Origin: Streptomyces cyaneochromogenes
GTDB taxonomy: Bacteria > Actinomycetota > Actinomycetes > Streptomycetales > Streptomycetaceae
Direction: 5' to 3'
Assembly (NCBI RefSeq): GCF_003963535.1
Contig: NZ_CP034539.1
Location: 1,302,001 to 1,366,000 of the forward strand
DNA length: 64,000 nucleotides
Numbering within the stretch: position 1 is the stretch's first letter; every line of letters starts with the position of its first letter. The translations under genes and the position numbers were made by a program. The notes beneath the pieces are model-generated. The model had not been told where the DNA came from. It saw only the letters and a list, made by a program, of their open reading frames with translations, and ran no database searches. Shown here in pieces: positions 17,466 to 26,149 of this stretch.

Positions 17466-18482
17466 ATGACTGTGCGAGTAGGCGTCATCGGCGCCGGCTG
17501 GATCGGCAAGGAGCACATCCGGCGCCTGACCGGCACCATCACCGGCGCCCGGGTCACCGCGGTCACCGACATCGACGCCGCCCGCGCGCGGGAGGCGGCG
17601 GCGCCGGTCGGCGCACGCGTGCTGCCCGACGGTGCGGCCGTGGTCGCGGCGGACGACGTCGACGCCGTCCTCGTGACGTCCTGGGGCCCGACCCACGCCG
17701 AGCACGTGCTGAACGCGATCGCCGCCGGGAAGCCGGTGTTCTGCGAGAAGCCCCTCGCCACCAGCGCCGAGGACTGCCTGAGGATCGTCGAGGCCGAGGC
17801 CGCCCACGGCCGCCGGCTGGTCCAGGTCGGCTTCATGCGCCGCTACGACGCCGGCTACCGGCAGATGAAGCGGGTCATCGACTCCGGCCGGATCGGCGAG
17901 CCGCTGATCGTGCACTGCGCCCACCGCAACCCGACCGTCCCGCAGTCGTACACCTCCCCCATGGCCGCCCTGGACACGGCGGTCCACGAGGTCGACGTGC
18001 TGCGCTGGCTGCTGGACGACGAGATCGTCTCCACCCAGGTGGTCACCCCGCGCGCCACCAGCAAGCGGTTCGCGCACCTGAAGGACCCTCAGATCATGCT
18101 CTTCGAGACCGCCAAGGGCATCCGCATCGACCTGGAGGTCTTCGTCAACTGCCAGTACGGCTACGACATCCAGTGCGAGGCGGTCGGCGAGGAGGGCCTC
18201 GTCCGGCTGCCCGACCCCGCCGCGGTCGAGGTGCGCACCGCCGGTCAGCACAGCACCGAGGTGCTCACCGACTGGGTGGGCCGCTTCCGGGACGCCTTCG
18301 ACACCGAGTTCCGCGAGTGGATCGCCGGCATCGCCGTCGGCGACGAGCCCACCGGGCCCTCGGCGTGGGACGGCTACGCCGCCACCGTCATCACCGCCGC
18401 GACCGTCGAGGCCCTGGAGTCGGGCCGCGTCGTCGCCACCGACCTCAAGCCCCGTCCCGCCTTCTACGGAGGCGCCGCGTGA
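17466..18482 (+). CDS. Gfo/Idh/MocA-family dehydrogenase (inositol 2-dehydrogenase-like)
   Basis: This 338-aa protein has an N-terminal Rossmann motif [16 protein letters not shown] (residues 6-21), the cofactor-side CEKPLA motif at about 99-104 and the catalytic [10 protein letters not shown] region. It oxidises a sugar or cyclitol hydroxyl with NAD. AGAAAGGA precedes the ATG. The next gene overlaps its stop by 4 nt, so dehydrogenase and isomerase are made together. myo-Inositol or scyllo-inositol is the best guess for substrate. Confidence 0.88.
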   Translation: MTVRVGVIGAGWIGKEHIRRLTGTITGARVTAVTDIDAARAREAAAPVGARVLPDGAAVVAADDVDAVLVTSWGPTHAEHVLNAIAAGKPVFCEKPLATSAEDCLRIVEAEAAHGRRLVQVGFMRRYDAGYRQMKRVIDSGRIGEPLIVHCAHRNPTVPQSYTSPMAALDTAVHEVDVLRWLLDDEIVSTQVVTPRATSKRFAHLKDPQIMLFETAKGIRIDLEVFVNCQYGYDIQCEAVGEEGLVRLPDPAAVEVRTAGQHSTEVLTDWVGRFRDAFDTEFREWIAGIAVGDEPTGPSAWDGYAATVITAATVEALESGRVVATDLKPRPAFYGGAA

Positions 18483-19345
18483 AGATCGCCCTCGACCCGT
18501 ACATGCTCCGAGCGCTGCCCATCGACGAGATGGTGCGCACGGTCGCCGAACTCGGCTACGAGTACATCGAGTTGTCGCCCCGCGACGACTTCATGCCGTT
18601 CTTCCGGCACCCTCGCGCCGACGACGAGCGGATCGCCGAGCTCAAGAACTCCCTGCGCACGCACGGCGTCCGGCTGTCCTCCGTGCTGCCGCTGTACAAG
18701 TGGTCCTCGCCGGACGAGACGGAGCGGCAGGCGGCCGTCCGCTACTGGAAGCGGATGATCGAGATCACCGCCGACCTGGAATGTCCGCTGATGAACTCGG
18801 AGTTCAACGGCCGCCCCGAGCGCGCCGCCGAGAGCGAGGCGGCCTTCTGGCGCTCGCTGGAGGAGCTGCTCCCGCTGTTCGAGCGCGAGGGCATCGCGCT
18901 CAACCTGGAGGCGCACCCGGACGACTTCTGCGAGGAGAACACCCCCGCCGTCGACCTGGTCCGCGCGATCAACAGGCCGTGGGTGAACTACCTCTACTGC
19001 GCGCCGCACTCCTTCCACCTGTCCGGCGCCGACCCGACGGCGGACATCGCGGCGATGATGCGCTACGCCGGAGACAAGCTCCAGCACGTGCACATCGCGG
19101 ACTCCTTCAACCACAAGGGTTCGTCCGGCCTGCGCTACATCCTCAACCCGCCCGGCACCCCGGCCCGTATCCACCAGCACCTGGACATCGGGCAGGGCGA
19201 GGTCGACTGGGACGCCTTCTTCGGCACGCTGCGCGAGCTGAACTTCGACGGCGTGGCCACGGCCTGCGTCTTCGCCTGGGAGGAGCGGGCCGAGGAGTCC
19301 TCCGCGTTCATGCTGGACCGCATCCGCAAGGAGCTGCCCGCGTAG
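18479..19345 (+). CDS. sugar phosphate isomerase/epimerase (TIM barrel)
   Basis: This 288-aa protein starts at a GTG overlapping the dehydrogenase stop (GTGA), with GGAGG 6 nt upstream. The AP-endonuclease-2/xylose-isomerase-like barrel is shown by [41 protein letters not shown] and the C-terminal [17 protein letters not shown]. Conserved Glu, Asp and His residues form the metal site. It is the last gene of the LacI-controlled operon and probably acts on the dehydrogenase product. Confidence 0.85.
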   Translation: MKIALDPYMLRALPIDEMVRTVAELGYEYIELSPRDDFMPFFRHPRADDERIAELKNSLRTHGVRLSSVLPLYKWSSPDETERQAAVRYWKRMIEITADLECPLMNSEFNGRPERAAESEAAFWRSLEELLPLFEREGIALNLEAHPDDFCEENTPAVDLVRAINRPWVNYLYCAPHSFHLSGADPTADIAAMMRYAGDKLQHVHIADSFNHKGSSGLRYILNPPGTPARIHQHLDIGQGEVDWDAFFGTLRELNFDGVATACVFAWEERAEESSAFMLDRIRKELPA

Positions 19346-19382
19346 GCGGTACTCAGGTGGGCGGGCCGCCCGATTCGCGAGC

Positions 19383-20339
19383 TCACCCGTAGCTCTCGGG
19401 ACGGCGGCGGTCCGCCCTGCGCTGTGCCAGCCACAGGGCGACCGCCTCCGCGATGGGCTGCCCGGTCTCCAGCTCCACGAAGCCGAACTGGCCGCCCTGG
19501 TTGCACTCCAGGAACCACCAGATGCCGTCCTCGTCCTCGGCGAAGTCGAAGGCCGCGTACGCCAGTCCGGCCAGACTGACGTACTCCTGCACCGACTTGC
19601 CGATGCGCTCAGGGACCGGGACCGGCTTCCAGGCGTGCCCGGTGTCGCCGTAACGGCCGTCGATCTGGCCGGGTTCGGCGTTCTTGCGTGCGGCGAAGAG
19701 ACGGGTGCCGACGCAGGTCAGGCGGATGTCGGCCCGCTTGGGGACGTACCGCTGGAGCAGCGCGGGCCCGGCCGCGACGGCCGAGAAGTCGGCTTCGGGG
19801 CCGACGAGGGTGGTGGGCAGATCCAGCACGGGGTCACCGGGCGGCGGCCCTGAGGCCGACTTCACCACCACCTCCCCGTACTCCTCGGCGAACTCCCTCG
19901 CCAGCCGAGGTGCCGTGGTGAAGACGGTCGGCGGCACGGCGAAGCCGCTGAGGTGGGCGACTCTCAACTGCCAGGGCTTCAGGCGGGCTTGGTCGGCGTT
20001 GCGCGGATGGTTCATCCACCGTGCGGCGGCGGAGTGGAGCATGCCGTACAGCGCCTGCCGGGTCTCGGCGGTCAGCCAGGGCGAGGGCTGCGCGGCGTGC
20101 GCGGCCGGTTCGCCGGGCCTGCGCACCCAGATGGAGCGCAGCCCACCCATGCTGAGCACATGGCCGTTGACCGACAGGTGGCCGTCGAAGTCGCCGTGCG
20201 CGTAGTCGGCGGACAGCACGGCCTTGCCGGGCAGGTCGGCGGGGTCCAGCCGCAGCACGGGCGTCCCCGCCGCGTGCAGCCTGGCCACCACCATGTCGGC
20301 CGTCACGTCCTCCTCGGACGTGAGGATCAGTACCGTCAT
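19383..20339 (-). CDS. tgmB: ATP-grasp ligase of a RiPP pathway (TgmB/MvdD-like)
   Basis: This 318-aa protein belongs to the MvdC/MvdD-like ATP-grasp peptide-maturase group. The N-terminal part holds DADxVVxRL-like DVTADMVVARLHAAGTPVLR and IWVRRPGEP. The ATP-grasp core is VVVKSASGPPPGD, LLQRYVPKRADIRLTCVG and WWFLECNQGGQFGFVE. Such enzymes form omega-ester or amide crosslinks between Ser/Thr/Lys and Asp/Glu side chains. The precursor gene lies 15 nt upstream. No methyltransferase or protease gene is adjacent, so this is a minimal two-gene system. Confidence 0.88.
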   Translation of the reverse strand: MTVLILTSEEDVTADMVVARLHAAGTPVLRLDPADLPGKAVLSADYAHGDFDGHLSVNGHVLSMGGLRSIWVRRPGEPAAHAAQPSPWLTAETRQALYGMLHSAAARWMNHPRNADQARLKPWQLRVAHLSGFAVPPTVFTTAPRLAREFAEEYGEVVVKSASGPPPGDPVLDLPTTLVGPEADFSAVAAGPALLQRYVPKRADIRLTCVGTRLFAARKNAEPGQIDGRYGDTGHAWKPVPVPERIGKSVQEYVSLAGLAYAAFDFAEDEDGIWWFLECNQGGQFGFVELETGQPIAEAVALWLAQRRADRRRPESYG

Positions 20340-20354
20340 GCGCGGTCCGGGTCG

Positions 20355-20546
20355 TCAGTCGTCGAAGTGGGTCGCGGATCCGGCAGTGGACGTCGTGGTG
20401 CCGACGGCGAGCAGAAGGTCCGGGTCGCTGACGGCGAGGCGACCGTCGGGCAGGACGTTCAGCTGGCGGGCCGGGTCGAAGTGATACGGCGTCACGGCGT
20501 CGGAAAGGCCCCTGGGAGACGTGTAGTTGAGGGTGAACGGTCGCAC
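20355..20546 (-). CDS. tgmA: ATP-grasp-modified RiPP precursor, 63 aa
   Basis: The GTG at 20546 is the start: GGAGG lies 7 nt upstream and the sequence then begins MRPFTLNYTS, as in the putative ATP-grasp target family. The leader segment runs to about residue 48. The C-terminal core is GTTTSTAGSATHFDD, rich in Thr/Ser with two terminal Asp, which suits side-chain ester crosslinking. A longer reading from an ATG 23 codons upstream has no ribosome binding site and is rejected. It is transcribed with the ligase. Confidence 0.85.
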   Translation of the reverse strand: MRPFTLNYTSPRGLSDAVTPYHFDPARQLNVLPDGRLAVSDPDLLLAVGTTTSTAGSATHFDD

Positions 20547-20586
20547 TCGAAACCTCCGGGTCTCGTTCCTGATTACCTTGCCGTCA

Positions 20587-20607
20587 CTTACGCGTTCCTT
20601 GCGTAAG
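20587..20607. promoter_or_regulatory. inverted repeat upstream of the RiPP precursor
   Basis: CTTACGC and GCGTAAG flank a 7-nt spacer. An overlapping second repeat (TTCCTT-GCGT-AAGGAA) is centred at 20602. The site is 40-60 nt upstream of the precursor start and may be an operator. No regulator gene is adjacent. Confidence 0.4.
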
Positions 20608-20789
20608 GAATTCACTACTTACCGCCACATCGGGGTGAAGGTCGTCACATCAACCGCACGGGTCGCACGCGTCTTCCCCGCGAATAGCTCATCGAATGAG
20701 ATGCCACATCTGTCACCGAAGTTGCCTGCCGGCACAGGAGTCCTTGACGCTGAACCGTTTCATTGCTTCTCTCAAAAGGCAGTTCTTCA

Positions 20790-20803
20790 TGGGAGCGCTC
20801 CCA
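20790..20803. promoter_or_regulatory. perfect CebR-type box
   Basis: TGGGAGCGCTCCCA is the 14-bp palindrome recognised by CebR, the cello-oligosaccharide-responsive LacI-family repressor of Streptomyces. It directly precedes remnants of an SGNH esterase gene, so it is probably the relic control site of a plant-polysaccharide degradation gene. Confidence 0.8.
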
Positions 20804-20805
20804 AT

Positions 20806-21147
20806 GAGGCGTCCGCAAAGGACGCCGCTCCCGGGCAGCCCGGCGACCCGGACATCAAGTTCGTCGGCCGCTGGGACACCCGCAGCTCCAGCACCCTCTA
20901 CACCCCGTACGCGTGGGCCTGGAGCAGCAGTTCGGCAGGCTCAACCCCAACTCGCCCACGCCCGACCGGGACTTCTCCCGCTACCAGGCGACGCCGTCGT
21001 CATCAACCTGGGCACCAACGACGTGGGCCACGGCGTCAGCTCCACCCGGTTCCAGTCGGCGTACTCCAGCCTGCTGCGCAAGGTCCGGGCCGCCTGTCCC
21101 CGGGCCTGGATCTTCGCGCTGGAGACCTTCCGCGGCCGGCTGCCTGG
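20806..21147 (+). pseudogene. decayed SGNH/GDSL (acetylxylan-esterase-like) hydrolase
   Basis: Three fragments of one secreted SGNH hydrolase are read in three different frames. First comes DPDIKFVGRWDTRSSSTLYTP (about 20845-20910), the start of the CE2-type jelly-roll domain. Next is FGRLNPNSPTPDRDFSRYQ (about 20930-20990). Last is DAVVINLGTNDVGHG with ACPRAWIFALETFRGR (about 20990-21145), the catalytic GTND block. The signal peptide, much of the middle and the C-terminal catalytic His region are missing. At least two frameshifts and a large deletion are needed to explain it. The CebR box just upstream fits the original function. Confidence 0.75.
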
Positions 21148-21600
21148 TCATCCCTTCGAGGCGGCCGATCGCAGCCGGCGGAGCAAGTGCGGTGCCGCCT
21201 CGCTCAGTTGGTCCACCTGGTCGTCGATCAGCCGGAGACACCCGTCGAGCGAGTCGGCGGGTGTCTCCGGTATCTCCAGCAGGTAGCGGTACCCGCCGTT
21301 CTCGTCGTCATCAGCGCTCTCAGCGCTGTGCGGATCGTCGACACCGATGTCCGCCTCGACCGAGAAGGCCTCCGGTGACATGCGTACGGTCAGGCCGCAC
21401 GTCATCTCGCGGCCGTCCCGCAGATCGAGGGTCACCCCCAGGACCTGCATCCCCGGCGTCGCGCCGTACGACGCGAACTGCCGCCAGGTGATCGCCGGTT
21501 GGTGCTCCAGGAACAGGTCGTACGCCATTGTCCTGAGCCGCCCCGCGGCACTCCACAGGGCGATGGGCAAGCGCTGGGCGTCCAGGTCGGCTGTGTCCAC
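21148..21600 (-). CDS. hypothetical protein, 150 aa
   Basis: This acidic 150-residue protein contains MAYDLFLEHQPAITWRQF, a DLRDGREMTCGLTVRM beta region and the C-terminal LIDDQVDQL helix. I do not recognise the family. It has no signal peptide or membrane segment and is probably cytosolic. The start used is a GTG with no clear ribosome binding site; an ATG about 24 codons downstream is an alternative. Its 3' end abuts the SGNH pseudogene, marking one breakpoint of that decay. Confidence 0.6.
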   Translation of the reverse strand: MDTADLDAQRLPIALWSAAGRLRTMAYDLFLEHQPAITWRQFASYGATPGMQVLGVTLDLRDGREMTCGLTVRMSPEAFSVEADIGVDDPHSAESADDDENGGYRYLLEIPETPADSLDGCLRLIDDQVDQLSEAAPHLLRRLRSAASKG

Positions 21601-21640
21601 GGGCCGATCATAGGACCCGCCCTTCGCGCGTGACCCGTGG

Positions 21641-22834
21641 TCAGCGGAAGGCTCGCCAGTCCGCGTGCAGCGGGGCCGAGAGGCGGATGGTGATGAACTC
21701 GTTGTCGTCCGCCTTGCCCGGCGTACGGCCGGACGAGAAGGGGAAGTTGTTGTCGTTCAGGACCGCCAGCGTCCGGTCGTCGACGAGGTTGACGTCCTCG
21801 ATCGTCTGGAACGGGAACCGGAACGTCTCCCCGAAGCCGCCGAGCCTCTTGGGGTTGGCGATGTCCAGCAGGTCGGCGACCAGGGTCTTGTCCATCAGGC
21901 CGTCGCCGTCGCGGTCCCGGGTGTCGGCCAGGTAGACGCGCTTGAACTTGGCGGTGTCGCCCTGTCCGCCGTCGCGCTCGATGACCAGGAAGCGGTGGCG
22001 GTCGACGGCGATGGCGTCGCCGATCGCGTTCGAGGTCGACTCCAGGCGGTAGACGAAGCGCTTCCCGGTGTAGGCGCGCTTGCGCAGATCGAACTCGCTG
22101 AACCGCAGGTCGCCGGGCGTGTCGCCGGTCACCGTGCCTTCGAGGAGCGGGTAGAGGCGGCAGCCGTCCACGGAGCGGACCAGGCCCTCGAAGCCCTTGC
22201 TGCTGCCGATGTTCGGCTGGGCGCCGTTCAGGTAGGGGTTCTCCGGTGCCTTCACCCCGTCGAGCGCGACCGGTGCCTCCAGGAGGCGGCCCTTGGCGGA
22301 GAAGTGCAGCAGCCAGGGGCCGAACTCGTCGCCCGACCAGTACGTGCCGTCCGGCATCCGCACGATCGACTCGACGTCGAAGTCGGCACCGGTGAGCACC
22401 CGGTCGGCCCGCGTGAGGGGGAACGGAACGTGGCGGTCGGGATCGCTCAGGTTGAACCCGCCGAGCACGGTGACCTTCCCGGTCCGCGGGTCCGGCTCGA
22501 TGCGGTGGACGCGGAGCAGGAAGTCGGCGCTGTTGGCCTTGGTGCCGTACCCGTTGTCCGACAGCACGTCGAAGGTGCCGTCGCGCCGGTTCACCACACC
22601 GCTGAAGCCCTGGACGGGCTGGTGGGCGAAGGGCGCCGCTATGCCGTTGAAGGGGCCCGCCCCGATGGCTGAGCCGGACGGCTCGCTGCCCGGCACGAAC
22701 GTCTCGGCCGGCAGGGACGCGAAGCCGGTCAGCGTGGCGCGGCCGAAGTCCGGTGCGCCCCGGTCGGCCACCGCGGGCGACGCGAGGGAGAGGGTCAGCA
22801 GCGCGGCACTGACCATGATCGAGGTTCTTCTCAT
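21641..22834 (-). CDS. secreted esterase-like (phytase-like domain) protein
   Basis: This 397-aa protein has a signal peptide (MRRTSIMVSAALLTLSLASP with an AVA cleavage site) and one esterase-like activity of phytase family domain. Beta-propeller-like motifs include FSGVVNRRDGTFDVLSDNGYG, DFDVESIVRMPDGTYWSGDE, NKGFEGL-like SSKGFEGLV and FPFQTIEDVNLV. These secreted proteins are annotated as phytase-like esterases, though the substrate is rarely known. I chose the ATG at 22834 because it starts the signal peptide; no strong ribosome binding site is visible. Confidence 0.82.
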   Translation of the reverse strand: MRRTSIMVSAALLTLSLASPAVADRGAPDFGRATLTGFASLPAETFVPGSEPSGSAIGAGPFNGIAAPFAHQPVQGFSGVVNRRDGTFDVLSDNGYGTKANSADFLLRVHRIEPDPRTGKVTVLGGFNLSDPDRHVPFPLTRADRVLTGADFDVESIVRMPDGTYWSGDEFGPWLLHFSAKGRLLEAPVALDGVKAPENPYLNGAQPNIGSSKGFEGLVRSVDGCRLYPLLEGTVTGDTPGDLRFSEFDLRKRAYTGKRFVYRLESTSNAIGDAIAVDRHRFLVIERDGGQGDTAKFKRVYLADTRDRDGDGLMDKTLVADLLDIANPKRLGGFGETFRFPFQTIEDVNLVDDRTLAVLNDNNFPFSSGRTPGKADDNEFITIRLSAPLHADWRAFR

Positions 22835-22888
22835 GGCGCGCACAGTAAGAGCATGCGGTGACGGGGGTCCCAACGACAGGGGAACACC

Positions 22889-24445
22889 TCACGGCACCGG
22901 CATTCCTCCACCCTGCAGGCGTTCCAGGTCGGAGGACCGGACCTGGATGACGAGGAGGGCGATCACCGCGGCGATCGCGGTGAAGATCGCGGCCATGATG
23001 AAGGCGGCGGAGACTCCGGCGGTGAGGATCTCGTCGGCGTACTGCGCCGGCAGCTGTCCGGTGCGCTCGAAGCGCAGCCGCTCCAGCGGGGTCGCCTGGG
23101 ACAGGAAGGCCGGGATCTGTTTGTCGGCCTCGTTGTTGCTGGCGGTGCCGAACACCGTGACCAGGATGGACAGTCCGAGGGAGCCGCCGACCTGCTGGGT
23201 GGCGTTGAGGAGTCCGGAGGCGGCGCCCGTCTCATGGACGGCCACGTTGGACAGCGCCATCAGGGTCAGGGACACGAACTCCATGCCCATGCCGAGGCTG
23301 AAGACGAGCATCGGGCCGAGGATGCTGCCCAGGTAGGTGGAGTCGATGTCGGTCAGGGTCAGCCAGGCGAGGCCCGCGGCGGCCAGGATCGCGCCCGTCA
23401 CCATGAAGGGTTTGGGCCCGTACCTCGGCAGGAGTTGGGATGCGAGCCCTGCGCCGATCGCGATGACGGCGCTCACCGGGAGGAAGGCGAGCCCGGCCTG
23501 GAGCGGGCTGAAGTCCAGCACGTTCTGCACGAAGAGGGTGAGGAAGAAGAACATGCCGAAGATCGCGGCGGCGAGGCTCAGCATCATGCCGTAGGTGCCC
23601 GCGCGGTTGCGGTCCGCGAACATGTGCAGGGGTGTGATGGGCTGCCGGGAGCGCGACTCGACCAGGACGAACAGCAGCAGGAAGACGACGGCCGCCCCGA
23701 ACGCGGCCAGCGTGAGCGGGTCCCGCCAGCCGTCCTGCGCGGCCCGGATGAACCCGTACACCAGCAGCACCATGCCGATGGTGGAGGTCAGGGCGCCGGT
23801 CAGGTCGAAGTGGCCGGGGTGGCGCTCGGACTCCCGGATCCAGCGCGGCGTGGCGAGCACGATGAGCAGCCCGATGGGCACGTTGACGAACAGCACCCAG
23901 CGCCAGTTGAGCCACTCGACCAGGATGCCGCCCATCAGCAGCCCGATCGCGCCACCGCCCGCCGAGACCGCGGCGAAGACGCCGAACGCCCGGTTGCGTT
24001 CGGGCCCTTCACGGAAGGTCGTACTGATCAGGGCCAGGGAGGTCGGGGAGGCGATGGCGCCGCCGACGCCCTGGAGGGCACGGGCGGCGAGGAGTTGCCA
24101 CTCGTTCTGGGAGAGTCCGCCGAGCAGTGAGGCGAAGACGAAGAGCAGGACGCCGAAGACGAACACGCGCCGTCTGCCGAGGATGTCGCCCATCCTGCCG
24201 CCGAGCAGCAGCAGTCCGCCGAAGGTCAGCGTGTAGGCGTTGATCACCCAGGACAGGCTGGTCGTGGAGAAGCCGAGCGAGCGCTGGATGTCCGGCAGGG
24301 CGATGTTCACGATGGTGATGTCGAGCACCACCATCAGCTGACAGGATGCGATGACCAGCAACGCCATACCGCTGCCACGGCCATCACCTCGCTCCGTCTC
24401 CTGCGGGGTGGTCCGTGCGTCGGGGGTCTGCTCCGGGTTGCTCAT
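22889..24445 (-). CDS. DHA2-type MFS drug exporter, 14 membrane segments
   Basis: This 518-aa protein matches the EmrB/QacA family. It has QLMVVLDITIVNIALPDIQ in the first helix, LGGRMGDILGRRR in the 2-3 loop, RALQGVGGAIASPTSLALI (motif C) and GGILVEWLNWRWVLFVNVP. It exports hydrophobic or cationic compounds with proton antiport. The start is the ATG at 24445, with no clear ribosome binding site. It stands alone between an esterase gene and a P450 gene on the same strand. Confidence 0.9.
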   Translation of the reverse strand: MSNPEQTPDARTTPQETERGDGRGSGMALLVIASCQLMVVLDITIVNIALPDIQRSLGFSTTSLSWVINAYTLTFGGLLLLGGRMGDILGRRRVFVFGVLLFVFASLLGGLSQNEWQLLAARALQGVGGAIASPTSLALISTTFREGPERNRAFGVFAAVSAGGGAIGLLMGGILVEWLNWRWVLFVNVPIGLLIVLATPRWIRESERHPGHFDLTGALTSTIGMVLLVYGFIRAAQDGWRDPLTLAAFGAAVVFLLLFVLVESRSRQPITPLHMFADRNRAGTYGMMLSLAAAIFGMFFFLTLFVQNVLDFSPLQAGLAFLPVSAVIAIGAGLASQLLPRYGPKPFMVTGAILAAAGLAWLTLTDIDSTYLGSILGPMLVFSLGMGMEFVSLTLMALSNVAVHETGAASGLLNATQQVGGSLGLSILVTVFGTASNNEADKQIPAFLSQATPLERLRFERTGQLPAQYADEILTAGVSAAFIMAAIFTAIAAVIALLVIQVRSSDLERLQGGGMPVP

Positions 24446-24557
24446 GGCATCGCGCCAGTGCGGCGGGTGGTCGGTGCTGGTTCCCGCACACCATTCGACC
24501 GTACGCCGCAACCGGACGGCCCTCCAGTCGATCACCGGGCGGCTGCGGCGCCGCTGG

Positions 24558-26024
24558 TCAGCGTCCGGCGCGGATCAGCCCGGTGAGATAGCGCCACAGT
24601 GACGAGCGCTGCCGGGTGGCCTGGTCCGGCAGCACCGGGACGGTCGGCTCCGGTGCCGGCCGGGCCGCGGTGTCCGCTGCCGTCAGCTGTGCCGACGCCG
24701 GCCGCGGTGCCGGTGACCGCTCGGCCGCCGCGGGACGCCCCGGCATGGGGGCGAGTTCGTAGCGGACGGGCAGTGAGCGCAGGCCGCGCATGAACGGCGA
24801 GGAGCGCCAGGGCAGTTGGTCGGCCGGGAGCGCGAGGTCGAGATGGGAGAACCGCTCGAAGAGCCGGCCCACGCCGACCGCCGCGACCGTGGAGGCGAGC
24901 TCGCGCGCCGGGCACTGGCGGGCGCCCGCGCCCCAGGACAGGTGGGCCCGGGTGCTGATGGTGCTGCTCGGCGCCACGTGGTCGGCGAAGAGCGGGTCGG
25001 CGTGCGCGGCGGCGGAGGAGACCCACACCGGGTCTCCGGCCCTGATCGTGTAGTTGCCGAGCGGCGTGTCCTCGGCGGCGAAGCGCGGGACGAAGTTCAC
25101 CAGCGGCGGCTTGCGCATGACCACCCGGTTCATGGTCTCCCGGATCATCCCGGCGGACAGGCTGGCGCGTACGCCGCCGTCGCCGTCACCGGAGATGACC
25201 TCGACCACGGTGTTGGACATCAGGATGCCGACGTGGTCGGACGTCATGCCGAGCAGCATGAACAGCTCACGGGCCAGTTCGTCGAGGGAGAGATCGGGAT
25301 GCGCGGCCAGCAGGTGGGAGGGGAAGTCGTCGCCCGGCTCCTTCAGCTTCACGGCCGCCAGTTCGGCGAGCGTGGCCAGCAGCCGCTCCAGGGCGGGCTC
25401 GGCGTCGGGCCCGGCGTCCAGGACCCGCCACATGTCCATCAGCGCGTCGTCGCCCTGGGAGCCGGGGAAGCCGAGGAGGTGGCTGGCCACCATCAGCGGC
25501 AGCGGGCGGGAGAACTGCGCGGACAGGTCGGCCACGCCGGTGCCGCCGCCCTGCCCGACGAGGGTGATCAGTTCGTCGGCGTAGGCGGTGACGGCCGCCT
25601 TCAGCCGCTTCGCCTGGGGGTGCGCGGGATCCTGGAACGGCTTGAGCGCCGCGTCCCACGCCGTCCTGAGCGGCTTGTATCCGGGACCGCCCTGGATCAG
25701 TACGTGGTTGACCTCCAGGGACGGCCCGAGCGGCCAGTCGGCGGGTACTTCGCCCGCCGTGCGGGCCCGCCAGTTCTCCAGTCCCTTCGGCCAGCCGTCG
25801 TCGTCCTGGAGTACCCGCAGCGCCTCCCGGTAGCCGAGCACCAGCCAGGCGGGCACGCCCAGCAGATCGACGGGGGCGACGGGGCCGTGCTGCTGTCTGA
25901 GCCGCTCGTACACGAGCGAGGGGCGTGTCTCGTAGTCGCGGGTCAGTAACGGCTGGGGAGTCAACTCCTCCAGTCCGGTGCCGTCGGCGCCCACGGATCC
26001 GCTCCCGCCCACCTGGGACTCCAT
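24558..26024 (-). CDS. cytochrome P450, CYP157-like, with TTA codon
   Basis: This 488-aa P450 has the heme-cysteine loop HLSWGAGARQCPARELA near residue 370. The K-helix ExxR motif is not intact: the matching position reads RETMNR, giving E-x-x-x-R. The I-helix reads LGMTSDHVG rather than AGxET. Loss of ExxR is a known trait of the CYP157 family found in Streptomyces conservons, and the heme loop also resembles that group. A Pro/Ala-rich C-terminal extension of about 70 residues is unusual. Codon 26 is TTA (25947-25949), so translation should depend on the bldA tRNA. Its redox partner and substrate are unknown. Confidence 0.85.
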   Translation of the reverse strand: MESQVGGSGSVGADGTGLEELTPQPLLTRDYETRPSLVYERLRQQHGPVAPVDLLGVPAWLVLGYREALRVLQDDDGWPKGLENWRARTAGEVPADWPLGPSLEVNHVLIQGGPGYKPLRTAWDAALKPFQDPAHPQAKRLKAAVTAYADELITLVGQGGGTGVADLSAQFSRPLPLMVASHLLGFPGSQGDDALMDMWRVLDAGPDAEPALERLLATLAELAAVKLKEPGDDFPSHLLAAHPDLSLDELARELFMLLGMTSDHVGILMSNTVVEVISGDGDGGVRASLSAGMIRETMNRVVMRKPPLVNFVPRFAAEDTPLGNYTIRAGDPVWVSSAAAHADPLFADHVAPSSTISTRAHLSWGAGARQCPARELASTVAAVGVGRLFERFSHLDLALPADQLPWRSSPFMRGLRSLPVRYELAPMPGRPAAAERSPAPRPASAQLTAADTAARPAPEPTVPVLPDQATRQRSSLWRYLTGLIRAGR

Positions 26025-26149
26025 CTGTCTGCCGCCCCCTTCGACACTCCCCGCACCGGCGCACTACCAGTGAGTAGCCGACAACGCCCGCGACCCTACC
26101 CCAGGGGGTCCGCGGGGTGAACGACGGGTACGGCGAAGGTCGACCGCGG

